Source: Mycolicibacterium cosmeticum
Lineage (GTDB): Bacteria > Actinomycetota > Actinomycetes > Mycobacteriales > Mycobacteriaceae
Assembly: GCA_016197365.1 (NCBI GenBank)
Contig: JACPVS010000006.1
Coordinates: 1 to 64,000, forward strand
DNA length: 64,000 nucleotides
Reading direction: 5' to 3'
Positions 50,254-59,248 of the stretch are shown piece after piece (the stretch's first letter is position 1; each line of letters opens with the position of its first letter). The notes beneath the pieces are model-generated. The model saw only the letters and a list, made by a program, of their open reading frames with translations, was not told the DNA's origin and made no database searches. The translations under genes and the position numbers were made by a program.

Positions 50254-52503
50254 ATGCAGCGCAGCATGGACACCACATTCGACGATGCCTCCCGCAGGCA
50301 CATGGACCGCCGGGCGGGCACGGTCGCCATCCTGATGCGCCACAGCGCGACGGTTCTGGTCGCCGCGGTCGTGGTGACCGATCCCGCCGACACCGCCTCG
50401 GCAGCGGGTCAGGTGCTGCTGGCCGTACTGGGTGCGTGGTCGGCCTACCGATTGCTGACCCGGTCCCGCTCGTTGCCGGCCACCGTCGCCGACTATGTCG
50501 CCACCATCGCGGTCTGCCTGGCGATCCCCCTGCTGGTATCGGATCCGGCGTTCTACCAATCGAACTGCGCCCCCGTGGCCATCGTCGGCACCGCCGTCAT
50601 CACCTACGGCATCTCGCTGCCCGCGCGGTGGTCGTTGTCGATGACGCTGGGCATCGCGGCCGCCTACGCCTACGGCGCCGCGCAGGTCGCAGGCTGGTCC
50701 CATGTCCCGGAGATCTTCAACCTCTACTATTTCGCCCTGCAGTGGGCGACCTCGGCGCTGATGCGACTGACGGTGCTGCGGGTCACCGGTGCGGTGGACA
50801 CCGCCCGGCACGGCAGGCAACGGGCGGAGATCGCCGAACAGGTCGGCGCCGCGGTCCGCTCCTACGACCGCGAGCAGGCCCGCCTTTTGCACGACACCGT
50901 GGCCTCGACGCTGCTGCTGGTCGGGCAGGGCACGGCATTGCCCGCCGACCGGCTCGCCGCCCAGGCCAGGCGGGATCTGGCGATCCTCGGCGACGGGCCC
51001 GCCCCCGCCCGCGACGAACCGACGGAACTGGTCGGCGCACTGCATGCCCTGACGGCACACCTGCGCACGCCGGCGCGGATCACCGGATTGCCGACGCTGT
51101 GGGTGGATGGTGCGGTGGCCCACGCCATCGTGGCCGCGGCCCGCGAAACGCTGACCAATGTCGACCGGCACGCCCACGCCGCCCTGGTCACCATCGACGT
51201 CCGGCCTCACGTGGTCGTGATCGCCGACGACGGGGTGGGATTCGACCCCTCCGCGCCGGCGACGGGTCACGGCCTGGCCGCCTCGGTCATCGGCCGGATG
51301 ACACAGTCCGGCGGCCGGGCTGACGTCACCTCTGCGCCCAGTGCCGGCACGACCGTCGAACTATCCTGGGCCGCCGCACGATCCGACGCCGACGCGGTCG
51401 ATCCGGAGCGCCTGCTGGAACGCATCCGGGTCGGCTACGGGCTGGTGCTGGTCGGCTTCGCCGTCATCAATCTGGCGGCGATGGCGCTCCCGGCGCTGGC
51501 GCTGCTGCCCAATCCGCACCTGCAGGTCGCGCTGGCCGTGGCGTCCGGACTGTGCGCGCTCAGCGCGGTGCCCGACATCCTCGGGCGGGCCCGACTGTCG
51601 CCCCATGTCGGGGCCGCGACGTTGATGGCCGTCGCCCTGACGCAGACGATGCTGGTTCCCCCGCACCTGATCGGCGGGCAGGCCCAGTGGTCCCAGAGCG
51701 CGATCGGGTGGTGCCTGATGCCGCTGCTGGTGCGCCAATCCCAGCCCCGGGCGCGCGCCCTGCTTGCCCTCTACTGGCTCATACCCGCCGCGGTGAGCGC
51801 GGCCCGCCAGCCCACCTCCGCAACGGTTCTCAACATCGCGTTGGGTACGGCCAGCATCCTCACCGTCCAGATGTGCGTGCTGTTGTTCAACACCCTGATC
51901 AATACCGCCGCCGAGAACGCACACGCCGAAACCGTTTCGCGGATAAAGCTACTCACCCGCGAGCAGGTGACCCGCGCCCTCCAGGACGAATACCGGCGCC
52001 GCTACGCCGACCTGATCACCGGTGTCCGGCCGATGCTGAGCGCGCTGGCCGAAAACCAACCCATCGACGCCGCCTTCCGCAGGCGCGCGCAACTGGAGAC
52101 CCAACGTATGCGGGTGCTCTTCGATCAGTCGGCCAGCTTCGACCATCCTCTGCTGCGCACCGTACGGCGTGCCATCGATGCCGCCGAAGAACGCGGCGTC
52201 GACGTCTCCCTGCACATCGAAGGGGCACTGCCGGATCTGGCTGCCGCCGAAATGGATCCGATGGCCGAGGCACTGGGTCACGCGCTGGACGTCACCTCCG
52301 CGTCGGCCCGCATCGCGATCACCGCCGGGCCGGACGGCGTGCTCGCCAGCATCGTGTGCCAAGGCCTGACAGATGACCTGGCACAATGGCCCGAACTGAG
52401 GGACGGCGATGTCGAACTGACCGCGCACGACGACATCGCCTGGCTGACCATCCGACGTGGTGCAGGGGAAGGGGATCGGCGCAATGCCCACAGCAGCGAG
52501 TGA
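50254..52503 (+). CDS. Membrane histidine kinase, HisKA_3 type, with a second degenerate module
   Basis: A 749-aa sensor kinase from ATG 50254 (ATG 50266 is also possible). Layout: a first membrane domain with several TM helices (about 30-180), the dimerisation/phosphoacceptor region RLLHDTVAST with His213, a GHKL ATPase with the N-box RETLTNVDRHAHA (Asn302) and glycine boxes DDGVGFD and GHGLA. A second membrane domain (about 390-545) and a helical plus ATPase-like C-terminal part without recognisable N or G boxes follow. The tandem arrangement, one working and one degraded transmitter, is unusual. It is followed by its response regulator and an acyl-CoA ligase in one operon. Confidence 0.9.
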   Translation: MQRSMDTTFDDASRRHMDRRAGTVAILMRHSATVLVAAVVVTDPADTASAAGQVLLAVLGAWSAYRLLTRSRSLPATVADYVATIAVCLAIPLLVSDPAFYQSNCAPVAIVGTAVITYGISLPARWSLSMTLGIAAAYAYGAAQVAGWSHVPEIFNLYYFALQWATSALMRLTVLRVTGAVDTARHGRQRAEIAEQVGAAVRSYDREQARLLHDTVASTLLLVGQGTALPADRLAAQARRDLAILGDGPAPARDEPTELVGALHALTAHLRTPARITGLPTLWVDGAVAHAIVAAARETLTNVDRHAHAALVTIDVRPHVVVIADDGVGFDPSAPATGHGLAASVIGRMTQSGGRADVTSAPSAGTTVELSWAAARSDADAVDPERLLERIRVGYGLVLVGFAVINLAAMALPALALLPNPHLQVALAVASGLCALSAVPDILGRARLSPHVGAATLMAVALTQTMLVPPHLIGGQAQWSQSAIGWCLMPLLVRQSQPRARALLALYWLIPAAVSAARQPTSATVLNIALGTASILTVQMCVLLFNTLINTAAENAHAETVSRIKLLTREQVTRALQDEYRRRYADLITGVRPMLSALAENQPIDAAFRRRAQLETQRMRVLFDQSASFDHPLLRTVRRAIDAAEERGVDVSLHIEGALPDLAAAEMDPMAEALGHALDVTSASARIAITAGPDGVLASIVCQGLTDDLAQWPELRDGDVELTAHDDIAWLTIRRGAGEGDRRNAHSSE

Positions 52504-53146
52504 AGTGACGGTCGCCGTCATCGACGACCACGGCGTGATCCACAGCGGGATCAGCGCCTGGTGCGGCGCCGCCGATCCGCCGATCCGGTTGTCGGACAGC
52601 TACTTCGATGCCGAGTCGTTTCTCGCCGCCACCCACGCCGAGGTGGCGGACGTGGTGATCTTCGATCTGGAATTGACCGGCCCGGCACCGGACTTCACCG
52701 CCCTGGAACGCATCGCGCAGGCCGGCCACCGGGTGGTCGTGTACTCGCATCTGGAGCACGCGGAGGTCATCCTGACGTGCCTGGACCTCGGGGCCGTCAC
52801 CTATCTGGTGAAATCCGAGGGCCGCCAGCATCTCGTGGAGGCGATCCGGGCCGCCAGCACCGACAGCACGTACGTCGGCCCCCGAATGGCGGGCGCGTTG
52901 GGCGCGGATCGTCGTCAGGGGCGTCCCGCCCTGGCTCCGCGCGAGCGCGAAGTGCTGCTCGCCTGGTTCCAGACCGAGAGCAAGGATCTGGTTGCCGGAC
53001 GGCTCAACATCGCCCCGGCGACCGTCCGCACCCACCTGCAGCGCGTCCGGGTGAAATACGCCGCGGTGGGTCGGCCGGCGCCGACCAAGGCCGCTCTGGT
53101 GGCCCGCGCCATCCAGGACGGCATCATCGGCATCGACGATTTGTGA
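52484..53146 (+). CDS. NarL/LuxR-family response regulator
   Basis: A 220-aa regulator from ATG 52484, overlapping the kinase gene by 20 bases. The receiver has the acidic pair (VIDDHG), the phosphoacceptor Asp61 (VIFDLELTG) and Lys110 (YLVKSEG). The C-terminal LuxR helix-turn-helix is LAPREREVLLAWFQTESKDLVAGRLNIAPATVRTHLQRV in segments, slightly unusual (SKDLVAGRL instead of NKEIA). It is the cognate partner of the kinase. Its stop overlaps the GTG start of the ligase gene, so the ligase is likely part of the response. Confidence 0.92.
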   Translation: MPTAASEVTVAVIDDHGVIHSGISAWCGAADPPIRLSDSYFDAESFLAATHAEVADVVIFDLELTGPAPDFTALERIAQAGHRVVVYSHLEHAEVILTCLDLGAVTYLVKSEGRQHLVEAIRAASTDSTYVGPRMAGALGADRRQGRPALAPREREVLLAWFQTESKDLVAGRLNIAPATVRTHLQRVRVKYAAVGRPAPTKAALVARAIQDGIIGIDDL

Positions 53147-54639
53147 CCGTGCTGCTGCACGAACTGATCACCGCGGCGGCCGCCGAGACACCGGCCCGGG
53201 CCGCCGTGATCGGCCCCGACGGGACGGCCATCAGTTTCGCGCAGTTCGATGCCCAGATCCGCGCGACCGCGGCCTGGGTGGTGGCGCGCAGCGTGCCGGG
53301 TGATCGCATCGCCGTCATCGCGGACAACAGTGCCGACTACGCCCGCCTGTACTACGGGATACCGCGCGCCGGACGGATCCTGGTGCTCATCAACCAACGC
53401 CTCAGCGGCGCAGAGCATCTGGACCAGCTGGCCTCGGTCCGTCCCGCCCTGGTGGTGGGCGACCCCGGCTACCTCGCGCCGCTGACCGGCAGCGGCCACC
53501 GCCTGATCCCGTTCGACAGCCGCGAGTGGCAGGAGCGCCCGGACTCGCCAGTTGATGTCACCCCCACCCCGGCCCATCCGGCATGGTTGTTGTTCACCAG
53601 TGGATCCACCGGAAAACCCAAGGGCGTCATACACACCCATCGATCGCTGCTCGCGGCGGTCCGCGGCACCATCGCCGGCCGGTCGGTGCGCCCCGGCGGG
53701 GTGTATCTGCTGCCCTTCCCCATGTGCCACATCGCCGGCTACAACATGCTGGTGCACCACGGGGTTGGCTCGACTGTGCTTCCGGTGCCGGCGTTTCGGC
53801 CCGAGTCCTTCGCCGAGGCGGTGAACGCGCACGGCGTGACATCGTGCTCCCTGGCACCGACGATGCTGCACAGCCTGCTCGGTCATCTGGAGCGCACCGG
53901 CATTACCCTGCCCACCCTGCGCGATATCGCCTACGGCTCGGCCGCCATCCCCGCCGACCTGTTGGACCGGGCCGTCACCGGTCTCGGGGTCGGATTTCAT
54001 CAGGGCTATGGAATGACCGAAACCGGCGGCAACATCACGTTTCTCGGCCCCGGCGAGCACCGGTCCGGCGACCCCGCGATTCTGGCGAGCGCCGGGCGCC
54101 CGCACGCCGGGGTCGAGGTACGCATCGCCGGTCCGGGCCCGGTCGGCGAAATCATGGTGCGCGGGGCGCAAGTCGCTGCGGGGTACTGGCCGGACATCCC
54201 GGCCACGGTGGACGGCTGGCTGCACACCGGCGACGTCGGCTACCTCGACGATGCCGGTCGCCTGGTGGTGTCGGACCGCCTCAAGGATGTGATCATCACC
54301 GGCGGGGAGAACGTGTCGTCCCGCGAGGTGGAAGATGTGTTGTCCCGCCACCCCGGCGTGGACCAGGTGGCGGTGGTCGGCGTGCCGGATCCCTATTGGG
54401 GCGAAGCCATCTGCGCGGTGGTGGTCCCCCAGCCCGGGCAGCCGGCGAGCACCGAAGACCTGATCGCGCACGTGCGGAGCAGCCTTGCCGGGTTCAAACG
54501 CCCGCGCCACGTCCTGTTCCTCGATGCGCTACCGCTGACGAGCAATGGGAAGATCGCGAAAGAGGCCGTGCGGCGGTACGCGCGGGATCGGCTGGGCTCG
54601 TCGGACGGCCGGTCACAACAGCCAGGTCACGACAGCTAG
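53143..54639 (+). CDS. AMP-forming acyl-CoA ligase of the two-component operon
   Basis: A 498-aa ANL enzyme from GTG 53143, overlapping the response regulator stop (GTGA). Motifs are LLFTSGSTGKPKGVIHTHR, QGYGMTETGGN, HTGDVGYLDDAGRLVVSDRLKD and LTSNGKIAKEAVRRY with the catalytic Lys. It activates a carboxylic acid to an acyl-CoA. Translation coupled to a response regulator is uncommon for a ligase and suggests that the signalling pair responds to, or controls use of, the ligase substrate. It ends in a 4-base overlap with the convergent DUF2127 gene. Confidence 0.9.
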   Translation: MTVLLHELITAAAAETPARAAVIGPDGTAISFAQFDAQIRATAAWVVARSVPGDRIAVIADNSADYARLYYGIPRAGRILVLINQRLSGAEHLDQLASVRPALVVGDPGYLAPLTGSGHRLIPFDSREWQERPDSPVDVTPTPAHPAWLLFTSGSTGKPKGVIHTHRSLLAAVRGTIAGRSVRPGGVYLLPFPMCHIAGYNMLVHHGVGSTVLPVPAFRPESFAEAVNAHGVTSCSLAPTMLHSLLGHLERTGITLPTLRDIAYGSAAIPADLLDRAVTGLGVGFHQGYGMTETGGNITFLGPGEHRSGDPAILASAGRPHAGVEVRIAGPGPVGEIMVRGAQVAAGYWPDIPATVDGWLHTGDVGYLDDAGRLVVSDRLKDVIITGGENVSSREVEDVLSRHPGVDQVAVVGVPDPYWGEAICAVVVPQPGQPASTEDLIAHVRSSLAGFKRPRHVLFLDALPLTSNGKIAKEAVRRYARDRLGSSDGRSQQPGHDS

Positions 54640-55403
54640 GACGCAGCGCCTTCCAGCCCAGCACGTTCGACGCTCATCAGGCTCTCGGTGTGGTGCTCCG
54701 CCCAATACGCCTTGGCTCCACCGTTCAAGCCGAACAGCCGCTTGCTCCACAGCAACCACACCACCGCGATGACATTGATGACCACGGCCGCGACCCGCAG
54801 CACCGTCAACTTCTCGGTCAGTTCGTAGATTTCCAGGGGCAGAAAGGCACTGGTCGCCACGACGGCGAAATATTCACCCCAACGCTTCATCAACCAGAGG
54901 CCGGCGGCCTCGACCAGCTGGGTGCAGGCGTAGGCGGCCAGCCCGATCGCGATCCACAGCAAGGTGGTCGACGACAGCGAGAAGGCATCGCCGATGTGCC
55001 GGATGACCTTTGACTCGTCCAGATTCCAGCCGATCTGGTCGGCCAGCGGGCGCAGCAGCGGAAGCTCTTCTTCGAAAGCCTGTTTCAGATGCTCACGCTC
55101 GCCGCGGACCTTGAGCACCCCGCCGGAGGCCAGCAAGAGCAACAGCGCGCGAATCACCCGTTCGGCGGCCAGGATCCGCATCAGGGTCCGGTCCCGCAAC
55201 AGCCGGCCGCGGGGCACCTCGGGTGCGGTGTCGGCGGGACCGTGGCCACGCGGCGGGCCGACCACGAACGTCTCGCACCGCAGGCAACGCCACGCCTCAC
55301 CGACCGGCGTGTCCACCCGCAGACGGTCCCGCAACTCGGGCTCGTCGGGTGCGAACGTCGCGTGCCCGCGCAGGCCACAGGACCGCAGGGCGAAATTCAC
55401 CAT
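54636..55403 (-). CDS. DUF2127-type membrane protein
   Basis: A 255-aa protein. The N-terminal 65 residues look like a soluble, metal-binding-like segment (FALRSCGLRGH; WRCLRCETFVVGPP). Then three or four TM segments follow: the first near 85-97 (IRALLLLLASGG), further ones at about 145-165, 178-200 and 205-225. The pattern LLWIAIGLAAYACTQLVEAAGLWLMKRWGEYFAVVAT is typical of DUF2127. Function is unknown. A monocistronic gene, convergent with the ligase and divergent from the small membrane gene at 55472. Confidence 0.85.
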   Translation of the reverse strand: MVNFALRSCGLRGHATFAPDEPELRDRLRVDTPVGEAWRCLRCETFVVGPPRGHGPADTAPEVPRGRLLRDRTLMRILAAERVIRALLLLLASGGVLKVRGEREHLKQAFEEELPLLRPLADQIGWNLDESKVIRHIGDAFSLSSTTLLWIAIGLAAYACTQLVEAAGLWLMKRWGEYFAVVATSAFLPLEIYELTEKLTVLRVAAVVINVIAVVWLLWSKRLFGLNGGAKAYWAEHHTESLMSVERAGLEGAAS

Positions 55404-55471
55404 CTGCCACTCCTCCGCTTGTCAGTGTGAACCTAACGCACATCGCCGCATCGCCAGAGCTAGCATTGGCC

Positions 55472-55705
55472 ATGCTGTGGAGCTGGGTGGCCCTAGCGCT
55501 GGGCGGGTTGATCGCGGCCGGCTGCCTGGTGACGGTGGCCGGTGGCGTCAAGCATCATCGCCGCGACGTGCGAATTCTGGACATGCGCAACCACGGACTC
55601 GACGTGCCGACCATCGCACGCGAACTCGGATCCACCGAGGCCGAGATCCACGCGCGCATGAAGCGAATCGCCGGCGCGGGCGGCCTGGGCCCGCCCGCAG
55701 GCTGA
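55472..55705 (+). CDS. Small membrane-anchored protein, unknown function
   Basis: A 77-aa protein from ATG 55472. One hydrophobic N-terminal helix (WSWVALALGGLIAAGCLVTVAGG), then a basic helix-turn-helix-like tail (ILDMRNHGLDVPTIARELGSTEAEIHARMKRI), as in small sigma-like or regulatory tails. It has no recognised family. It ends at a strong hairpin and is convergent with the LacI gene. Confidence 0.7.
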   Translation: MLWSWVALALGGLIAAGCLVTVAGGVKHHRRDVRILDMRNHGLDVPTIARELGSTEAEIHARMKRIAGAGGLGPPAG

Positions 55706-55729
55706 GCGCGCTCAGCGTCCCGCGGGCGG
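55691..55729. terminator. Strong bidirectional terminator hairpin
   Basis: A nested inverted repeat: outer arms CCGCCCGC (55691-55698) and GCGGGCGG (55722-55729), and an inner perfect palindrome GCTGAGCGCGCTCAGC (55701-55716). It lies between the convergent small membrane gene and the LacI gene, covering both gene ends. Confidence 0.75.
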
Positions 55730-56761
55730 TGCGGCGCTGGTGCCACGGACGACGAGTTGGGCTTCCAGCACAACCTCTTTGGGTCCGCTGCATCGTTGCT
55801 CGAGCAGTTCCACCGCCAGCCGCACCGCATGCCGGGCCAGACCGTGCGCATCCTGATGCACCGTGGTCAGGTCGATCCGCGGATAGTCCGACAGCCGGCT
55901 GTCGTCAAATCCCACCAGTGAGAGGTCACCGGGGATGTCCACGCCGGCGCGGGTCAGCACGTCGAGCAGACCCAGCGCGCTGCGGTCGTTACTGGCCAGC
56001 ACCGCGGTCGGCAGGTGCGGTCGGGCGAGCAGCTCCCGCGCCGCGACGGCACCGCCTTCCTCGGTGTGGGTGCCCGCGATGACGTCGATCCGGTCGCCGA
56101 GGCCATGTGCGTGCATGGCCTCGCGGTAACCGCGGCGCCGCTCCGGCGAGCCGGACTCCTCGCCACCGTCGACGTGCAGAATGTCCTTGTGGCCCAAGGA
56201 GACCAGATAGTCGATCGCCTCGCCGATACCTTGGGCGTCATCGGTGCGCACCGACGCCAGGTTCGTCCCGTCCAGGAGTGCGTCGGCGGGTAGCCGTGGG
56301 CCCACGACGACGACGGGCACTTCGGATGACAACTTGATGAGGTAATCGATCGCGGATACCGGGGCCAGCAGCACCAGACTGCCGCAGCGGTGGCTCAGCA
56401 GCGCATCGACCGGGACCGATTCCGGCCGGTCGGACAGGTTCGTCGTGAGCAGCACCTCGTAGCCGAGTTCCTCGGCGGCCGGGTAGATACCGGCGACCAG
56501 CTCGGCCTGGAAGAGCTGGCGCACGTCGGTCAGCACGCCCAGCGTTCGGCTGCGCCCGAGCGCGAGCAGCCGGGCGGCCGAGTCCGGCCGGTACCCGACC
56601 TCCTCGGCGATGGCGAGCACGCGCTGTCTGGTCTCCTCACTGGCCCCCGGTTTGCCGTCCAGAATGAACGACACCAGCGTCCGCGAGACGCCGGCGCGGG
56701 CCGCGACCTCGGCCATCGTCGGGCGGCGCGATGAGGCACCGCTGCGCGGGGCTGACGGCAT
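55712..56761 (-). CDS. LacI-family repressor of the inositol-type operon
   Basis: A 349-aa regulator from ATG 56761, chosen because AGGAGG lies 4 bases upstream. The DNA-binding helix-turn-helix is PTMAEVAARAGVSRTLVSFILDG with the hinge helix RPDSAARLLALGRS. A periplasmic-binding-like sugar domain follows (LLLTTNLS region to SLVGFDDSRLSDYPRIDLTTV). It is divergent from the transporter operon, with two perfect palindromes between them. It should repress the operon in the absence of a sugar or cyclitol inducer. Confidence 0.93.
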   Translation of the reverse strand: MPSAPRSGASSRRPTMAEVAARAGVSRTLVSFILDGKPGASEETRQRVLAIAEEVGYRPDSAARLLALGRSRTLGVLTDVRQLFQAELVAGIYPAAEELGYEVLLTTNLSDRPESVPVDALLSHRCGSLVLLAPVSAIDYLIKLSSEVPVVVVGPRLPADALLDGTNLASVRTDDAQGIGEAIDYLVSLGHKDILHVDGGEESGSPERRRGYREAMHAHGLGDRIDVIAGTHTEEGGAVAARELLARPHLPTAVLASNDRSALGLLDVLTRAGVDIPGDLSLVGFDDSRLSDYPRIDLTTVHQDAHGLARHAVRLAVELLEQRCSGPKEVVLEAQLVVRGTSAAPPAGR

Positions 56762-56820
56762 CACACCTCCTGAACGACGTGACGGTTGACACATCCCTAT
56801 TCGAGCACCCATAGTAGCTC

Positions 56821-56845
56821 TAACGCGCGTTACTAACGCGCGTTA
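56821..56845. promoter_or_regulatory. Tandem LacI operators TAACGCGCGTTA
   Basis: Two perfect 12-bp palindromes, TAACGCGCGTTA, at 56821-56832 and 56834-56845, one base apart, in the intergenic region between the LacI gene and the transporter. The central CG and the symmetric arms are typical of LacI-family sites. Tandem placement suggests cooperative binding by two dimers. Confidence 0.85.
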
Positions 56846-56894
56846 GGTCCAGAAAGTCGGCGGATTCCCGTCGCTGACAGACAGAGGTACACCG

Positions 56895-58292
56895 ATGACC
56901 ACCCCCCAGGAGTCAGGACGTTTCCTGACCAAACTCACCGTCATCGCGACACTCGGCGGCCTGCTGTTCGGGTACGACACCGGCGTCATCTCCGGTGCAC
57001 TGCTCTACATGAAGGACGACCTCGCACTGTCCTCGTTCGGCGAGGCCACCGTCGTGAGCTCCCTGCTGTTCCCCGGCGCCGCCTTCGGCGCGCTGTTCGG
57101 CGGCCGGGTCGCCGACCGGATCGGACGCAAGCGCATGCTCCTGGTCTGCGCGGGGCTGTTCCTCATCGGCGCCGTCGGCTGCGCGCTGGCCCCGACCGTG
57201 CAGATCATGGTTGCCGCCCGCATCATCCTCGGTCTGGGTGTCGGCGCCGCCGCGGTGACCTGCCCGCTGTATCTGGCCGAGATGGCCCCCGCCGAACGAC
57301 GGGGCCGCATGGTCACCATCAACGAGCTGATGATCGTCACCGGCCAGATGCTCGCCTTCGCCACCAATGCACTGCTCGACCACCTCATCCACGACCCGCA
57401 CGTGTGGCGCACCATGCTCGCCGTCGCCGCCGTGCCCGCGATCGCCCTCTTCCTCGGCATGCTGGTGCTGCCCGACTCGCCCCGCTGGTACGGGCTGAAG
57501 GGCCGGATGGACGAGGCCCGCACCGTGCTGCGGCTCAGCCGCACCCCCGACGAGGCCGACGCCGAGTTCGGCCTGATCGCCGAGCACACCGCACACATGC
57601 TCAAGTCCACCGCGACCCCGTTCTCCGTGATCCGGGACGTGCCGTGGATCCGCAGGGTCGTGCTGATCGGCTGCGGCCTGGCCATCGTCCAGCAGGCCAC
57701 CGGCATCAACACCGTGAACTACTACGCGCCCACCATTCTCGAGCAGAGCGGACTGGGCGTCAGCGCGGCCCTGGTGGCCACCATCGCCGTCGGCGTCACA
57801 TCGGTGGTGACCACCGTCATCGGGATCATCCTGCTCGGATTCGTCGGCCGACGGGCCATGCTGCTCATCGGATTCGCCGGCGTCGCGCTGTCCCAGGCCG
57901 CACTCGCGGCGACCTTCCTGATGCCCGCGTCGATGACCCGCAGCTACGTCATCCTGGCTTGCATGGTGCTGTTCGTCGCTTTCGTCCAGATGTTCATCGG
58001 CACCGTCGTCTGGCTGCTGCTCTCGGAGATCTTCCCGCTGAGCATCCGCGGATTCGCCATGGGCATAGCCGTTTTCGTGCTGTGGTGCACCAACGCGATC
58101 ATCTCGTTCGCCTTCCCGCTGCTGAACCAGGCACTGGGATCCACCGGCACCTTCGGACTGTTCGTTCTCATCAACGTCGCCTCGTTCCTCTTCGTGCTCC
58201 GCTTCGTCCCCGAAACCAAAGACACCACCCTCGAAGAACTCGAAGAGCGATTCGAGACCCAGCACGGCACCCGTCACAGCGCATCAGTCTGA
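56895..58292 (+). CDS. iolT: MFS sugar/inositol:proton symporter
   Basis: A 465-aa, 12-TM sugar porter. Family motifs are GGLLFGYDTGVISGALL in TM1, GRVADRIGRKRMLL between TM2 and TM3, PESPRWY-type LPDSPRWYGLKGR after TM6, QQATGINTVNYYAP in TM7 and the C-terminal VPETKDTTLEELEERF. It resembles IolT-type myo-inositol transporters. It is first in the operon under LacI control and followed by three genes of the inositol type. A hexose substrate cannot be ruled out. Confidence 0.9.
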   Translation: MTTPQESGRFLTKLTVIATLGGLLFGYDTGVISGALLYMKDDLALSSFGEATVVSSLLFPGAAFGALFGGRVADRIGRKRMLLVCAGLFLIGAVGCALAPTVQIMVAARIILGLGVGAAAVTCPLYLAEMAPAERRGRMVTINELMIVTGQMLAFATNALLDHLIHDPHVWRTMLAVAAVPAIALFLGMLVLPDSPRWYGLKGRMDEARTVLRLSRTPDEADAEFGLIAEHTAHMLKSTATPFSVIRDVPWIRRVVLIGCGLAIVQQATGINTVNYYAPTILEQSGLGVSAALVATIAVGVTSVVTTVIGIILLGFVGRRAMLLIGFAGVALSQAALAATFLMPASMTRSYVILACMVLFVAFVQMFIGTVVWLLLSEIFPLSIRGFAMGIAVFVLWCTNAIISFAFPLLNQALGSTGTFGLFVLINVASFLFVLRFVPETKDTTLEELEERFETQHGTRHSASV

Positions 58293-58313
58293 TCACCGAA
58301 AGGATATTTTCCG

Positions 58314-59234
58314 ATGAGCACCATTCTCGTTGGCTCCGCCCCCGACTCCTGGGGTGTGTGGTTCCCCGACGACCCGAACCAGACGCCGTACACCCGGTTT
58401 CTCGACGAGGTGGCCGAATCCGGTTACGAGTGGATCGAATTGGGGCCGTTCGGTTACCTGCCGACCGATCCGGCGCAGCTCGCCGACGAACTGGCCAAGC
58501 GCAACCTGAAGCTGTCCGCAGGCACGGTGTTCGAGCACCTGCACCGGGACGGGATAGTTGCGGACGAAAATTGGAACTCAGTGTGGAGTCAGATCGAAGA
58601 CGTCGCGAAACTGACTGCAGCCGTGGGCGGTAAGCACGTCGTCGTCATCCCCGAGATGTGGCGCGACCCGGCCACCGGCGCGGTGCTCGAGGATCGCAAC
58701 CTGACCACCGAACAGTGGCGCAAGAAGACCCGGGGCATGAACGAGCTCGGCAAGGCCATGTTCGAGAAGTACGGCGTGCGTGCGCAATACCACCCGCACG
58801 CCGACTCACACGTCGACACCGAGGAGAACGTCTACCGCTTCCTGGACGGCACCGACGGCGAGTTCGTGAACCTGTGTCTGGACACCGGCCACATCTCCTA
58901 TTGCGGCGGCGACAACATCGCGATCATCCGGCGCGCCCCGGAGCGCATCGGGTACCTGCACCTCAAGCAGGTCGATCCCGAGGTGCGCGCCAAGGTCGAA
59001 GCCGAGGACCTGCCGTTCGGTGAGGCCGTCAAGCTCGGCGCCATGACCGAACCGCCACTGGGCATTCCGGACATGCCGCCGCTGCTGGCCGAGATCGAGA
59101 AGCTCGGCATCGACGTCTTCGCGATCGTCGAGCAGGACATGTATCCCTGTGAGGTCGACGCTCCCCTGCCCATCGCCAAGCGCACGAGTGAGTACCTGGG
59201 CTCGTGTGGCATTCCGTCCGTCCGTTTCAAGTAG
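58314..59234 (+). CDS. TIM-barrel sugar isomerase/dehydratase, IolE-like
   Basis: A 306-aa protein of the AP-endonuclease-2/xylose-isomerase fold. It starts MSTILVGSAPDSWGVWFPDD; the PDSWGVW motif is characteristic of the IolE (2-keto-myo-inositol dehydratase) group. Metal-site candidates are VVVIPEMW (Glu), AQYHPHADSHV (His), NLCLDTGHISYCGG (Asp/His) and AIVEQDMYPCE (Glu). It probably dehydrates or isomerises a keto-cyclitol produced by the neighbouring dehydrogenase. A clear ribosome-binding site (GAAAGGA) precedes it. Confidence 0.87.
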   Translation: MSTILVGSAPDSWGVWFPDDPNQTPYTRFLDEVAESGYEWIELGPFGYLPTDPAQLADELAKRNLKLSAGTVFEHLHRDGIVADENWNSVWSQIEDVAKLTAAVGGKHVVVIPEMWRDPATGAVLEDRNLTTEQWRKKTRGMNELGKAMFEKYGVRAQYHPHADSHVDTEENVYRFLDGTDGEFVNLCLDTGHISYCGGDNIAIIRRAPERIGYLHLKQVDPEVRAKVEAEDLPFGEAVKLGAMTEPPLGIPDMPPLLAEIEKLGIDVFAIVEQDMYPCEVDAPLPIAKRTSEYLGSCGIPSVRFK

Positions 59235-59248
59235 GAGAACCACACCTC

